Positions 31,602 through 40,441 are shown, counted from the stretch's first letter. The stretch: 64,000 nucleotides of DNA from Bacillota bacterium (GCA_023410875.1 JAEYPH010000007.1:14927-78926), one strand, 5' to 3'. The notes: generated from the letters alone by a model not told the origin. Translations and numbers: made by a program.

Positions 31602-32951
31602 CTACCCCAATCTCTCCTTGATCAGCGCGGCGATGTGCACAGCGTCGTCATGCACCCGCTGCTGGTCCTGCCCTTCGATCATGACCCGGATGAGCGGCTC
31701 GGTGCCCGAGGGCCGCACGAGCACGCGCCCGCGTCCCTCGTAGCTGCGCTCCACCCGCAAAATTTCATCGTTGATGACAACGTCTTCTTTGAGCAGCGTC
31801 TTGGCCTCGTTGCCGGATAGCGTCACATTGACCAGCACCTGCGGATAGATGTCCATAACGCACTTGCAGACACTGAGTTTTTGCCCGCTACGCCGCACGG
31901 CGCTCAGCAGCTTCAGGGCGCTGATGAGCCCGTCGCCGGTCGTGTTGCCGTGCAGGAAGATCACATGGCCGCTCTGCTCGCCGCCGATGGCGTAGCCTTC
32001 CTCCACCATGCGCTCCAACACATAGCGGTCGCCCACGGCGGTCACAGAAAGATCCACGCCGGCAGCCTCCATGGCCACCTTCAAGCCCAGGTTGCTCATG
32101 ACGGTGACGACCAGCGTGTTGCGATCCAACAGGCCGCGCTGCTTCATGTCCAGCGCGCAGATAGCCAAGATGCGGTCACCGTCGATGATCTCGCCGGTGT
32201 CGTCCACGGCCAGCATGCGGTCGGCGTCGCCGTCGAAGGCAAAGCCGATGTCGGCGCCGGTGTCGCGCACGATGCTGGCGATGTGCTCCATGTGGGTGGA
32301 GCCGCAGCCGTCGTTGATATTGAGGCCGTCGGGATGGTCATAAACCGACAGCACCCGGGCCCCCAACTCCTGAAACAAGCGGGGCGCAATTTCCGCGGCG
32401 GCGCCGTTGGCGCAGTCCAGCGCGATGCTCACGCCCCGCACGTCGATGTCGATCTGGGTCTTCAGATAAGCGATGTAATCGTCCTGGGCACGCTCCACGG
32501 TGGAGATGGTGCCGATGTCGGCGCCGGTGGCCCGGGGAAGCTCGCAGCTCTTGCAGCGGATGAGCTCCTCAATGCGGTCCTCCACTGTGTCGGGCAGCTT
32601 GAAGCCCCGGCCGTCGAAGAACTTGATGCCGTTGTATTCCATCGGGTTGTGGGAGGCGGAAATGACAACGCCGGCATCACAGCCATAATGGCGCGTGAGC
32701 CACGCCACGGCAGGCGTGGGCATCACACCCACCTGCATCACGTCGGCGCCCACCGAGCAAATGCCCGCCGACAGGGCGGCTTCCAGCATTTTGCCGGAGA
32801 TGCGGGTATCCCGCCCCACGAGAATGCGCGGGCGGCGCTTGGTGTCACTCAAGACCGAAGCTCCGGCACGGCCCAAATCATAGGCCAGCGTCGCGTCCAA
32901 CTCTTCGCCCGCCACGCCGCGGACACCGTCGGTTCCAAACAATCTTGCCAC
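31602..32951 (-). CDS. glmM: Phosphoglucosamine mutase
   Basis: 449 residues. Converts glucosamine-6-phosphate to glucosamine-1-phosphate. The start RLFGTDGVRGVAGEEL, the phosphoserine loop ISASHNPMEYNG (Ser about 100), the metal loop DGDADRM and RPSGTEPLIRVM at the end are all typical. The start is GTG at 32951 after GGGAGG, where homology begins. A consensus-type promoter is upstream. It acts directly after GlmS, encoded downstream. Confidence 0.97.
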   Translation of the reverse strand: MARLFGTDGVRGVAGEELDATLAYDLGRAGASVLSDTKRRPRILVGRDTRISGKMLEAALSAGICSVGADVMQVGVMPTPAVAWLTRHYGCDAGVVISASHNPMEYNGIKFFDGRGFKLPDTVEDRIEELIRCKSCELPRATGADIGTISTVERAQDDYIAYLKTQIDIDVRGVSIALDCANGAAAEIAPRLFQELGARVLSVYDHPDGLNINDGCGSTHMEHIASIVRDTGADIGFAFDGDADRMLAVDDTGEIIDGDRILAICALDMKQRGLLDRNTLVVTVMSNLGLKVAMEAAGVDLSVTAVGDRYVLERMVEEGYAIGGEQSGHVIFLHGNTTGDGLISALKLLSAVRRSGQKLSVCKCVMDIYPQVLVNVTLSGNEAKTLLKEDVVINDEILRVERSYEGRGRVLVRPSGTEPLIRVMIEGQDQQRVHDDAVHIAALIKERLG

Positions 32952-32993
32952 AGGCAGCCTCCCAAAACACAATCAAAACTCAAACAAACGGTA

Positions 32994-33022
32994 TTCTATC
33001 ACGACAACAAAAGGTTGGCAAT
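32994..33022 (-). promoter_or_regulatory. Promoter of glmM
   Basis: On the minus strand TTGCCA (33022-33017) and TAGAAT (32999-32994) are spaced 17 bp, about 45 bp ahead of the GTG start. Confidence 0.7.
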
Positions 33023-33050
33023 TTGGTATAGCCCAACACAACTTGTCTGC

Positions 33051-33968
33051 TCACGTCTTGGTCAGATATTCACTGACGGCTGTGGCGGCGACGGCGCCGT
33101 CGGCCGCTGCGGTAAGGACCTGGCGCAGATAGGTGTCACGCACATCGCCGGCGGCGAACACGCCCGGCACGCTGGTATGTAGGCGGGCATCGGTCATAAT
33201 ATACCCATAATCCGTGAGATTCACCTGTCCGCGCACGCATTCGGTGCGCGGATGCACGCCGATGGCGATGAACAAGCCGCGAACCTGGATATCCTGTAGC
33301 TGCCCGCTGGCCACATTCTTCACCCGCAGGCCGGAGACCTCGGTATCGCCGAGGATGTCCTCCACAACGCTGTCCATGAGCAGATGCACACGGCTGTCGG
33401 TCTTCACCCTGTCGCTCACGACCGCGGCGGCTCTGAACTCCGGGCGGCGATGGATCAAGTATACCTTTTCGCAGATGCGTGCCAGGTATGCCGCATCCTC
33501 ACAGGCGGTATCGCCGCCGCCCACCACCGCCACCGGCTGGCCACGGAAAAAGTTGCCGTCGCACGTGGCGCAATAGCTGACTCCCCTGCCCACGAGCTCC
33601 AACTCGCGCTTGAGCTTGAGCGGCGTGGGTTGCGCCCCCATGCACAGGATGACCGCCCGGGCGGTGTGCTCGCCGCCGGATGTGCGGATGCGCTTGGCGT
33701 CACCAGCAAGCTCCATGCTTTCGGCGGATTCATAGAGCACCTCCAGACCAAAGCGCGTACACTGGCGCTCCAGCAGCGTACCGAATTCGGCGCCGCTGAC
33801 GCCGTCGGGAAAGCCGGGATAGTTTTCCATAAGCGCCGTCGTGACGATCTGCCCGCCGGGGAACATCGCCTCCAGCACCGCAGTCTTAAGCCCTGCCCGG
33901 CTGGCATACATGCCGGCCGTCATGCCCGCCGGCCCGCCTCCCACGATCAGGCAATCATAATGCGCCAT
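33051..33968 (-). CDS. trxB: Thioredoxin reductase
   Basis: 305 residues. FAD motif IVGGGPAGMTAGMYASRAG at the N-terminus, redox centre YCATCDGNFF near residue 135, NADPH motif VVGGGDTACEDA and the C-terminal FAAGDVRDTYLRQV. Reduces thioredoxin with NADPH. ATG at 33968 follows GAGGAGG; the frame runs on to 34052 without homology. TATAAT (33997-34002, reverse) is upstream. Confidence 0.96.
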   Translation of the reverse strand: MAHYDCLIVGGGPAGMTAGMYASRAGLKTAVLEAMFPGGQIVTTALMENYPGFPDGVSGAEFGTLLERQCTRFGLEVLYESAESMELAGDAKRIRTSGGEHTARAVILCMGAQPTPLKLKRELELVGRGVSYCATCDGNFFRGQPVAVVGGGDTACEDAAYLARICEKVYLIHRRPEFRAAAVVSDRVKTDSRVHLLMDSVVEDILGDTEVSGLRVKNVASGQLQDIQVRGLFIAIGVHPRTECVRGQVNLTDYGYIMTDARLHTSVPGVFAAGDVRDTYLRQVLTAAADGAVAATAVSEYLTKT

Positions 33969-34198
33969 ATGTTCCTCCTCTTTTTTCATCCCTGATATTA
34001 TATTACACGACGCAAAAAAGGACACGGGGTAAATGCCTGCATCGCCGGGCACGGTCGGCCAATCGGCGTCCCGCGATGGCCAAAAACAAAATTCCGGAAA
34101 ACCAGTTATGAAAAAGCATATTCATGTAAATTCCGTGTTAAATGTCTGGCTGGCGGCATATGCAACACGCGAATTTTACCTTATACTATGTCTGTTTG
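33969..34198. other. Intergenic region between trxB and the Pho-box-like array
   Basis: Contains the trxB -10 (TATAAT, 33997-34002 reverse) and TATACT at 34182-34187 on the plus strand. Otherwise A+T-rich and without a supported gene. Confidence 0.4.
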
Positions 34199-34253
34199 TT
34201 AAGCAGACGTTAATATGTTGTTAACCAAATGATAAGCGATTGTTAAGAATGAG
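34199..34253 (+). promoter_or_regulatory. Pho-box-like array of five TTAA-type hexamers at 11-bp period
   Basis: TTAAGC, TTAATA, TTAACC, ATAAGC and TTAAGA begin at 34199, 34210, 34221, 34232 and 34243, each followed by a 5-bp spacer. This is the build of the Gram-positive PhoP site (TTAACA-type repeats with 5-bp spacers). It precedes a phosphate permease, which fits low-phosphate activation. Confidence 0.8.
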
Positions 34254-34268
34254 GCAAATGAGAAATCA

Positions 34269-34286
34269 TACGGTGAGAACCGTATA
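34269..34286. promoter_or_regulatory. Palindrome between the Pho-box-like array and the PiT start
   Basis: ATACGGT and ACCGTAT form a perfect 7-bp stem with a GAGA loop in the presumed leader or core promoter, ending about 5 bp before the GGAG site. It could be a 5' stem-loop or a second operator. Confidence 0.45.
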
Positions 34287-34300
34287 AATTGGAGTTAAGC

Positions 34301-35296
34301 ATGCTGTTGGGTGTGGTCGTCGTCATGATACTGGTGAGCTGTTCGGTATTCGTCAATGGATGGACCGACGCGCCCAACGCCATCGCCACCGTGGTTTCCA
34401 CGCGGGTGATGCGCCCCAGAGCGGCTGTCATGATGGCAGCGGCTTTTAATTTGTTGGGTGTTCTGCTGTCGGGCTCCGCCGTGGCCGTCACCGTGAGCAA
34501 CATCGTCTCACTGGACGCCGGCAAGCAAGGCCTCATCACGCTGGCCGCCGCCCAGTTCTCCATCGTATTGTGGTCCACCGTAGCTTGGAAATTTGGCCTG
34601 CCAACCAGTGAAAGCCATGGTTTGATCGCCGGCCTCACCGGCGCAGGCTTGGCGACCACAGGGCTTGCCACCTTCACATCCACCTCTTGGGGCAAAATCC
34701 TCTATGGCTTGGCCATCTCTTCTGTGCTGGGCTTTTTCGTGGCTGTCCTCGTCACCTGGATCATCATCGCGATCTTCCGCCATGTGCGCCGCAGCGCGGC
34801 CAACAAGTTCTTCTCCTGGGGCCAGGTGGCTTCGGCAGCGCTGATGGCTTACAACCACGGCGCGCAGGACGGACAAAAGTTTCTGGGAATCTTCGCGCTG
34901 GCGCTGATGCTGGGTGGCGTGGTAACAACGTCCGATTTAAACAACCTTTGGTGGCCCAAGCTGTGCATATCGGCTGTCATGTGTTTGGGCACCTCGATAG
35001 GCGGCTACCGCATCATCAGCAAGATGGGCATGGAGATGGTCAAGCTGGAGAAATACCAGGGATTCTCGGCGGAGATAGGCGCCTCGGCGCTGATGTTCTT
35101 TGCCACGGCACTGGGCATTCCGCTGTCCACCACGCAAACCAAAGCCACCTCCATCATGGGCGCCGGTGCGGCGCGCAGCCTGAGGAACGTCAACTGGTCC
35201 ATCGTCAAGGAGATGTTCATCGCCTGGGGTCTCACCTTCCCCATCTGCATCGCTATCGGCTTTATAATGACCAAGCTGTTCATGCTGATTTTTTAA
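34301..35296 (+). CDS. pit: PiT-family inorganic phosphate transporter
   Basis: 331 residues, about ten membrane segments. NGWTDAPNAIATVVSTR near the N-terminus and AYNHGAQDGQKFLGIF are the two PiT signature repeats. It brings in metal-phosphate by cation symport. ATG at 34301 follows GGAG. The PhoU-like gene is 11 bp downstream, the common pit/DUF47 pair. Upstream is a Pho-box-like array, so expression is likely induced by phosphate shortage. Confidence 0.95.
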   Translation: MLLGVVVVMILVSCSVFVNGWTDAPNAIATVVSTRVMRPRAAVMMAAAFNLLGVLLSGSAVAVTVSNIVSLDAGKQGLITLAAAQFSIVLWSTVAWKFGLPTSESHGLIAGLTGAGLATTGLATFTSTSWGKILYGLAISSVLGFFVAVLVTWIIIAIFRHVRRSAANKFFSWGQVASAALMAYNHGAQDGQKFLGIFALALMLGGVVTTSDLNNLWWPKLCISAVMCLGTSIGGYRIISKMGMEMVKLEKYQGFSAEIGASALMFFATALGIPLSTTQTKATSIMGAGAARSLRNVNWSIVKEMFIAWGLTFPICIAIGFIMTKLFMLIF

Positions 35297-35307
35297 GGAG
35301 GATTTCC

Positions 35308-35931
35308 ATGTCCCGCATTTTTAAGAAAGAAGTCAACTACTTTGACCAGTTTGTCGTCGGCGTGGAACACTGCAAGCGCGCGGCGGATCAGCTTCTGGCC
35401 ATGCTCAACGACGAGCGGCTCAACAACGAGGAGCGCGAGGTCATCCATCGCATCGAGCAGGAAGCCGACAAGCATGTGCACCTGATGTTCAACAACCTGA
35501 ATCACTCCTTCATCACACCCATCGACCGCGACGACATCATAGAGATTGTCAAGGAGACCGACAACGTGACCGACGGCATTGACGCCGTGGCGGAAGAATT
35601 TTACATGCTGCACATCGACCACCTGCTGCCGGCCTCCCGGACCATGGCCGAGCTCATCGTGAAGTCCTGCGCCAGGATGGTGGACATGATGACCGAGCTC
35701 AAGCAATTCAAGAAGAACAACAACGTGATGCAGCACATCATCGAGATCAACAACATCGAGGAAGAGGGCGACCGCATCTATCGGCAGGCAGTGTACGAGC
35801 TCTATGCGCCCGGCGCCGACATGGGCGTGGCCTTCCGCTGGCGGTGCATACTGAACCTGCTGGAGGGCGTGCTGGACGACTGCGAAAACGTGGCGGATAC
35901 CGTGCAGAGCATTATGACTAAGAACAAGTAA
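35308..35931 (+). CDS. PhoU-like DUF47 family protein (TIGR00153), PiT partner
   Basis: 207 residues, nearly all helical, with the family pattern of E/D-rich helices (FKKEVNYFDQFVVG, TPIDRDDIIEIVKETDNVTD, IIEINNIEEEGDRIYR) that bind metal and form a PhoU-like bundle. It probably regulates the adjacent PiT transporter. ATG at 35308 follows AAGGAGGA. Confidence 0.93.
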   Translation: MSRIFKKEVNYFDQFVVGVEHCKRAADQLLAMLNDERLNNEEREVIHRIEQEADKHVHLMFNNLNHSFITPIDRDDIIEIVKETDNVTDGIDAVAEEFYMLHIDHLLPASRTMAELIVKSCARMVDMMTELKQFKKNNNVMQHIIEINNIEEEGDRIYRQAVYELYAPGADMGVAFRWRCILNLLEGVLDDCENVADTVQSIMTKNK

Positions 35932-35972
35932 CTTATACTTATATCTATATACAGAATACAGAAGTCAGAAGT

Positions 35973-36001
35973 AAGGCTGCCCATAGTGGGCAGCCTCTTT
36001 G
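35973..36001 (+). terminator. Terminator of the pit operon
   Basis: AGGCTGCCCA and TGGGCAGCCT with a 3-nt loop, followed by CTTTG. Confidence 0.75.
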
Positions 36002-36003
36002 TT

Positions 36004-36067
36004 GGATATTTCGCGCCATCGGGCGCGACCAAAGGGCTTTCCGATCGCCCTTTGGAAACCTTCGGCA
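36004..36067 (-). repeat. Extragenic palindromic repeat family R1, copy 4
   Basis: On the minus strand: GCCGAAGGTTTCC, hairpin CCAAAGGGC/GCCCTTTGG, then hairpin GCGCCCGATGGCGCG. An R3 copy lies 68 bp further on, giving the same R3-R1 order as at 23121-23440, in reverse orientation. Confidence 0.8.
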
Positions 36068-36134
36068 CCAATTTATTATGGTTGGCTATAAGTCAGAGTG
36101 TGAGAAACGATTCCTTGACGCCGACGACGGTTCA

Positions 36135-36303
36135 CCCGGCGGAGGCAAACGAACATCCAGCGAGTAACGCTCGCAAAAAGTCCGCCCGCAGGCGATCTTG
36201 GTTTCTCACAAAGCAAATATGGGATATAAAGACAAGAGAAGCCCTGCCGACGGTTATCGGCAGGGCGAAAGCCAACCAAATGCAAGTCGTCCAATCGCCG
36301 AGG
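36135..36303 (-). repeat. Extragenic repeat family R3, copy 2
   Basis: Reverse complement aligns with 23121-23299, sharing ACTTGCATTT, the central hairpin position and the exact 16-bp block GATCGCCTGCGGGCGG (36182-36197). It covers the region directly downstream of rpsI and includes its terminator hairpin. Confidence 0.65.
36241..36266 (-). terminator. Terminator of the rplM-rpsI operon
   Basis: GCCCTGCCGA and TCGGCAGGGC pair perfectly around a 6-nt loop; on the minus strand a pyrimidine-rich TTCTCTTG run follows. The hairpin falls inside the R3 repeat, which appears to have been recruited as a terminator. Confidence 0.7.
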
Positions 36304-36337
36304 CGCAACAGCGCCGCTGGCGAAAGCAAAGCGCGTT

Positions 36338-36733
36338 TTAGCGCTTGCTGAACTGCGGCGCGCGACGGGCGGCCTTCAGGCCGTACTTCTTGCGCTCCTT
36401 CATGCGGGAATCGCGGGTCAGGAAACCGGCCTTCTTGACGGCGGGGCGCAGGTCCTTGTCCACTTCCAGCAGGGCGCGGGAGATGCCGTGACGGATGGCG
36501 CCAGCCTGACCGGCCAGGCCGCCGCCCTCCACATTGACCAACACGTCATAGCGGGCCGTGGTCTCGGTGAGCACCAGCGGCTGGCGTACGATGAGCTTGA
36601 GCGTCTCCAGGCCGAAATAATCGTCGATGTCGCGATCGTTGATCGTGATTTTGCCATTGCCGGGAACGAGGCGCACTCTGGCGATGGAGGTCTTCCTGCG
36701 GCCCGTGCCTCTGAAATTCAATGCTTCTGCCAT
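36338..36733 (-). CDS. rpsI: 30S ribosomal protein S9
   Basis: 131 residues. RGTGRRKTSIARVRLVPG and the C-terminal KKYGLKAARRAPQFSKR are the S9 signatures; the basic tail reaches the ribosomal P-site. ATG at 36733 has GGAG 6 bp upstream. It follows rplM with an 18-bp gap, the usual S9-L13 operon. Confidence 0.98.
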   Translation of the reverse strand: MAEALNFRGTGRRKTSIARVRLVPGNGKITINDRDIDDYFGLETLKLIVRQPLVLTETTARYDVLVNVEGGGLAGQAGAIRHGISRALLEVDKDLRPAVKKAGFLTRDSRMKERKKYGLKAARRAPQFSKR

Positions 36734-36751
36734 GATTTGCTCCATCCTCCC

Positions 36752-37180
36752 TTATAGCTCGAGCTGCTCGGGCTTTTGCGCCTGATGCGGATGCTCGGGA
36801 CCTTTGAAAACGCGCAGATGGGTTAACTGCTGCCGGCCCAGGATGCTGCTGGGCAGCATGCCCTTTACGGCGTGCATGATGATGAACTGGGGATCTCTCT
36901 GCAGAACATACTTGAAGGGGCGCTCCTTCAAACCGCCGATGTAACCGGTGTGATGGGTATACACCTTTTTATCGGCCTTTTTGCCGGTGAGCATGACCTT
37001 CTCGCAGTTGATGACGATGACGTTGTCGCCGCAATCCACGTGGGGCGTGAAGGTGGGCTTGTGCTTGCCGCGCAGGATGGCGGCAATCTGGCTGGTCAAA
37101 CGACCCAACGGCTTGCCGGCCGCGTCGATGACAAACCACTTTTTCTCGACCGTCTCGGCCTTTGCCATGAACGTATCCAT
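36752..37180 (-). CDS. rplM: 50S ribosomal protein L13
   Basis: 142 residues, the normal L13 length. KKWFVIDAAGKPLGRLTS, YTHHTGYIGGLKERPF and MLPSSILGRQQLTHLRVF are conserved. ATG at 37180 follows GGAGGGAC. First gene of the L13-S9 operon, with its own promoter. Confidence 0.98.
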   Translation of the reverse strand: MDTFMAKAETVEKKWFVIDAAGKPLGRLTSQIAAILRGKHKPTFTPHVDCGDNVIVINCEKVMLTGKKADKKVYTHHTGYIGGLKERPFKYVLQRDPQFIIMHAVKGMLPSSILGRQQLTHLRVFKGPEHPHQAQKPEQLEL

Positions 37181-37294
37181 GAAGTCCCTCCTAAAAATCG
37201 CAATGCGCCGGACTTCGGAGTGGGGGTTCCGCAGCCTTGTCATTGCCCGCGCTGATTTGCGGCCGGGGCTATTGGCCGAATTGACGCAACGGTT

Positions 37295-37323
37295 ATTTTA
37301 CTATAATCCGTCAACGCTGTCAA
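37295..37323 (-). promoter_or_regulatory. Promoter of rplM-rpsI
   Basis: On the minus strand TTGACA (37323-37318) and TAAAAT (37300-37295) are spaced 17 bp. The leader to the rplM start is about 110 nt; no known leader motif was recognised in it. Confidence 0.75.
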
Positions 37324-37476
37324 CGCATTTATGCAGGAATTCAGCGAAAAAGTGCCTCATATTACTATCAAAATTCCCAAGCGTGTATGCGGGCAGATCG
37401 GGTTATTTCATCTTCTCCCTCGCCAACCACACTGAAATCGTGTACGATTGGAGAAACTCATATATTGGAGTTCTCC

Positions 37477-38301
37477 ATGAACATAATTATAGAAAACTCA
37501 CAGCAAGATCAACGCGGCAACAGCAAAGAGAATATCTTCATCGCCACGCAGGACGGCAAATATCTCGGCCATGCCTATGCCTGGGCATACGAGAACCACC
37601 ATACGGCCTATGAGCGGCCATGGAATGTGTATTTTGAGGTGAACCCGGAACCGCAGGGCGACGCCGCGCTGCGCCAGGCGGTGCGCGACGGGCTTTATGA
37701 CCGGGTGTACGCGCGCTCTGTGGAGCTGCGCGCCGCGCGGCCCGAACTACCCGCGCGCGTCTACACATCCGCGCAGACCGAGGATGTTCTGGCCTTCTTC
37801 GTGCGCAAAGGGCTGCGGGGCGACGACGCCATCGCGCTCATGGAAGGGCCGGTCCCCGCGGCGGAGCCGGCTCCCCTGCCATGCGGCCATGCCTTGGCGG
37901 CCTGCGACATGGACGACCCTGCGCAGCTGGAAGCATACAGGCAAGCCCACGGCAGCATCTTCGTGACACCGCTCAATGACGAGGAGTTTCAGCAGCATAG
38001 CCGGATGCCCCACTTCTCGGCGTTCCGCCTGGTGTGCAATGGGGAGACGCTTGCCTGGGCACAGGTGTTCCAACGGGACGGCGCCGGCCATGTGGAGACG
38101 ATATTTGTAACGGATAGCGCCCGTGGCCGGGGCGTGGGGCGTATGATGCTCTCGCACATGCTGCGGCTGTTCCGGGATTGGGGCTGCCAGCGCACCACGC
38201 TGGAGGTGTGGCTGCGCAACCGCCGCGCCGTAAGGCTGTATGAATCCTTTGGATATCAAAATAAAAAGGTGGAGTTGTACTTCCCGGGAATTGACCTGTA
38301 A
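37477..38301 (+). CDS. Tandem-domain GNAT acetyltransferase
   Basis: 274 residues. A degenerate GNAT domain (residues 1-140) is followed by a complete one with the acetyl-CoA motif TDSARGRGVGRMMLSHML and the ending LYESFGYQNKK. Acceptor unknown. ATG at 37477 follows GGAG; the upstream part of the frame has no homology. The gene is divergent from rplM and lies 74 bp before the AraC-type regulator. Confidence 0.85.
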   Translation: MNIIIENSQQDQRGNSKENIFIATQDGKYLGHAYAWAYENHHTAYERPWNVYFEVNPEPQGDAALRQAVRDGLYDRVYARSVELRAARPELPARVYTSAQTEDVLAFFVRKGLRGDDAIALMEGPVPAAEPAPLPCGHALAACDMDDPAQLEAYRQAHGSIFVTPLNDEEFQQHSRMPHFSAFRLVCNGETLAWAQVFQRDGAGHVETIFVTDSARGRGVGRMMLSHMLRLFRDWGCQRTTLEVWLRNRRAVRLYESFGYQNKKVELYFPGIDL

Positions 38302-38375
38302 GCAGGAATGCACTAAAATTAACCTTGGTGTTGGGCGTGCCATACAAACGCAAAGCCGCCGCCCGAAGGATCAAA

Positions 38376-39704
38376 ATGACACGCAAAGATTCGGTCAACA
38401 CAGACGCCTCCAACCTGCCGAACATCGCCGAGGTGCTCAACCCGGTGGATTTGCGCCGGCTGCTCAATTCCTATACCTACTCCACCGGGCTGGGCGCCGT
38501 GTTCGTGGGCGCCGACCGCACAACGGTGATCCATTCCGATCAATACGACCATAACTGCCGGTTCTGCTCCACAATACAAAGCTGCGCACTGGGTTCTGAG
38601 CGCTGCCGCGACTTCATGCTGAAGGCCGGCCAGCAGGCCGCGGGCCTGGGCGAGACGTACATCACCCGCTGCCACGCAGGCCTGGTGGAGCTGTTCGCGC
38701 CGGTGCTGTTCCGCAATCTCTACATCGGCACCGTGGCCTGCGGACCTGTGCTGATGTGGGAGCTGGACGACATGGCCCGCCAGGAGATCGCCGCGCGCAC
38801 CGCCGATCTGGGCATCAATGCTCCCCAGTTGCTTCAGGAATGCGAGAACATTCGCATCTATTCAGGCAAGACCGTGCAGGCCTCGGCCGATCTGCTTTTC
38901 ATGGCCGTGAACCATCTGGCCCAGGCCGGCCTGGCTACGCTGGAGCACCGCAAGGAGCTCACCAGCCAGCAGGCCCGCATCGCCGAGCTCGTATTTGAAA
39001 AGAAGCAGGCCGAGGAGACCATCTCGGCTTTGGAGGCATCCACGCCCCAGAGCTACCCGCTGCACAAGGAAAAGGAGTTGCTGGGGCGTGTGCGCCTGGG
39101 CGACCGTACCGGCGCCAAGGAGATTCTCAATGATATCCTGGGGGAAATCTTCTTCCACAACTCCGGCAACCTGGACGTGCTCAAGGCCCGGGTGCTGGAG
39201 CTGGTCGTGATGCTGAGCCGGGCGGCGGTGGAAGGCGGCGCGCAGCTGGACAAGATGCTGGGCCTCAATTACGAACTGGTCACGGGTATTCTGCGCCTTT
39301 CCACGTTCGACGAGCTGTGCGTGGCCATCAAGGACACGCTGGACACCATGCTGGACAACGTGTATGTGACCCGCAACGTGAAGAACGCCGAGACACTGAG
39401 CCAAGTGCTGCGCTACATCCGCGAGAACTACGCCCAGCCCATTACGCTGGATGAGGTGGCTCGCAGCGTGTTCCTGAGCCCCTTCTATTTCAGCCATCTG
39501 TTTATGGATGAACTGGGTATCACCTTCATGGAATATCTGACCCGTGTGCGCATGGAGGAGGCCAAGAAGCTGCTGGGTGACAAGGCCCTCAGCATGCAGG
39601 CCATTGCCGAAAGCGTAGGCTATGACGACGCCAGCTACTTCAGCAAGGTGTTCAAAAAGAACGTCGGCGTAACGCCCAACAAGTACCGCGCCCGGCTGCC
39701 GTAA
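38376..39704 (+). CDS. AraC-family transcriptional regulator with PocR sensory domain
   Basis: 442 residues. An N-terminal PocR-type domain (about residues 15-175) has a cysteine cluster (CRFCSTIQSCALGSERCRDF, then ITRCHAG), a likely ligand or metal site. A linker and the C-terminal AraC double helix-turn-helix (ITLDEVARSVFLSPFYFS; AIAESVGYDDASYFSKVF) follow. Relatives control corrinoid or propanediol pathways. The corrinoid protein gene starts 105 bp downstream and is the probable target. ATG at 38376 is preceded by GAAGGA. Confidence 0.9.
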   Translation: MTRKDSVNTDASNLPNIAEVLNPVDLRRLLNSYTYSTGLGAVFVGADRTTVIHSDQYDHNCRFCSTIQSCALGSERCRDFMLKAGQQAAGLGETYITRCHAGLVELFAPVLFRNLYIGTVACGPVLMWELDDMARQEIAARTADLGINAPQLLQECENIRIYSGKTVQASADLLFMAVNHLAQAGLATLEHRKELTSQQARIAELVFEKKQAEETISALEASTPQSYPLHKEKELLGRVRLGDRTGAKEILNDILGEIFFHNSGNLDVLKARVLELVVMLSRAAVEGGAQLDKMLGLNYELVTGILRLSTFDELCVAIKDTLDTMLDNVYVTRNVKNAETLSQVLRYIRENYAQPITLDEVARSVFLSPFYFSHLFMDELGITFMEYLTRVRMEEAKKLLGDKALSMQAIAESVGYDDASYFSKVFKKNVGVTPNKYRARLP

Positions 39705-39808
39705 GAGCAATATTTTCCTTTTGTACAGCAGGATTGCACATGGGGATTGACAGTTGATCTGCTATACTATATGCGACTGCTACAATACATACTAGGAGGG
39801 AAACACGC

Positions 39809-40441
39809 ATGGCAAACCTACGCGAAATCGCCGATCTCCTGAAAGCCGGCCGCGCCCCCAAGGTAAAGGAAGCCGTTCAGAAAGCCATTGACGAAGGCGT
39901 CTCCGCCGAACAGATCCTCAAGGAAGGTCTGATCGTCGGCATGGGCGAAATCGGCGTGCTGTTCAAGAACAACGAGGTGTATGTGCCCGAAGTGCTCATC
40001 GCCGCCCGCGCTATGTATGCCGGTCTGGACCTGCTCAAGCCCATTCTCGCCGCCGCCGGTGTGGAATCCGCCGGGCGCGTGGCCATCGGCACCGTCAAGG
40101 GCGACCTGCACGACATCGGCAAGAATCTGGTCTCCATGATGCTGGAAGGCGCCGGCTTCACCGTCGTCGATCTGGGTATCGACGTGAGCCCCGAGAAGTT
40201 CGTGGACGCCATTGAGAACCAGAACATTCAGATCATCTGCATGTCCGCGCTGCTCACGACGACGATGCCCAACATGAAGAGCACCATCGATCTGATCAAC
40301 GCCAAGGGCCTGCGCAGCAAGGTCAAGATTATGATCGGCGGCGCGCCTGTGACCCAGGCCTATGCCGACGAGATCGGCGCCGACGGTTATTCCGACGACG
40401 CGGCCTCCGCTGTGGATCTCGCGAAGAAGCTGCTTGCTTAA
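39809..40441 (+). CDS. Corrinoid (cobalamin-binding) methyltransferase protein
   Basis: 210 residues, the two-domain form of methylotrophic corrinoid proteins (MtbC/MttC/MtmC type). An N-terminal helical cap (LREIADLLKAGRAPKV) precedes the B12 domain with the base-off motif GDLHDIGKNLV; MSALLTTTMPNMKS is also conserved. It carries a methyl group between a substrate methyltransferase and a second methyltransferase. No substrate methyltransferase is adjacent; a UroD-family methyltransferase-like gene lies at 59706. Start follows AGGAGGG. TGCTATACT near 39760 is a likely -10. Confidence 0.92.
   Translation: MANLREIADLLKAGRAPKVKEAVQKAIDEGVSAEQILKEGLIVGMGEIGVLFKNNEVYVPEVLIAARAMYAGLDLLKPILAAAGVESAGRVAIGTVKGDLHDIGKNLVSMMLEGAGFTVVDLGIDVSPEKFVDAIENQNIQIICMSALLTTTMPNMKSTIDLINAKGLRSKVKIMIGGAPVTQAYADEIGADGYSDDAASAVDLAKKLLA

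Noticed and set aside
34687..35931. A 414-codon frame apparently fusing part of the PiT region to the PhoU-like protein.
   Set aside because: The upstream part is out of frame with the PiT protein; the PhoU-like gene has its own AAGGAGGA and ATG at 35308.
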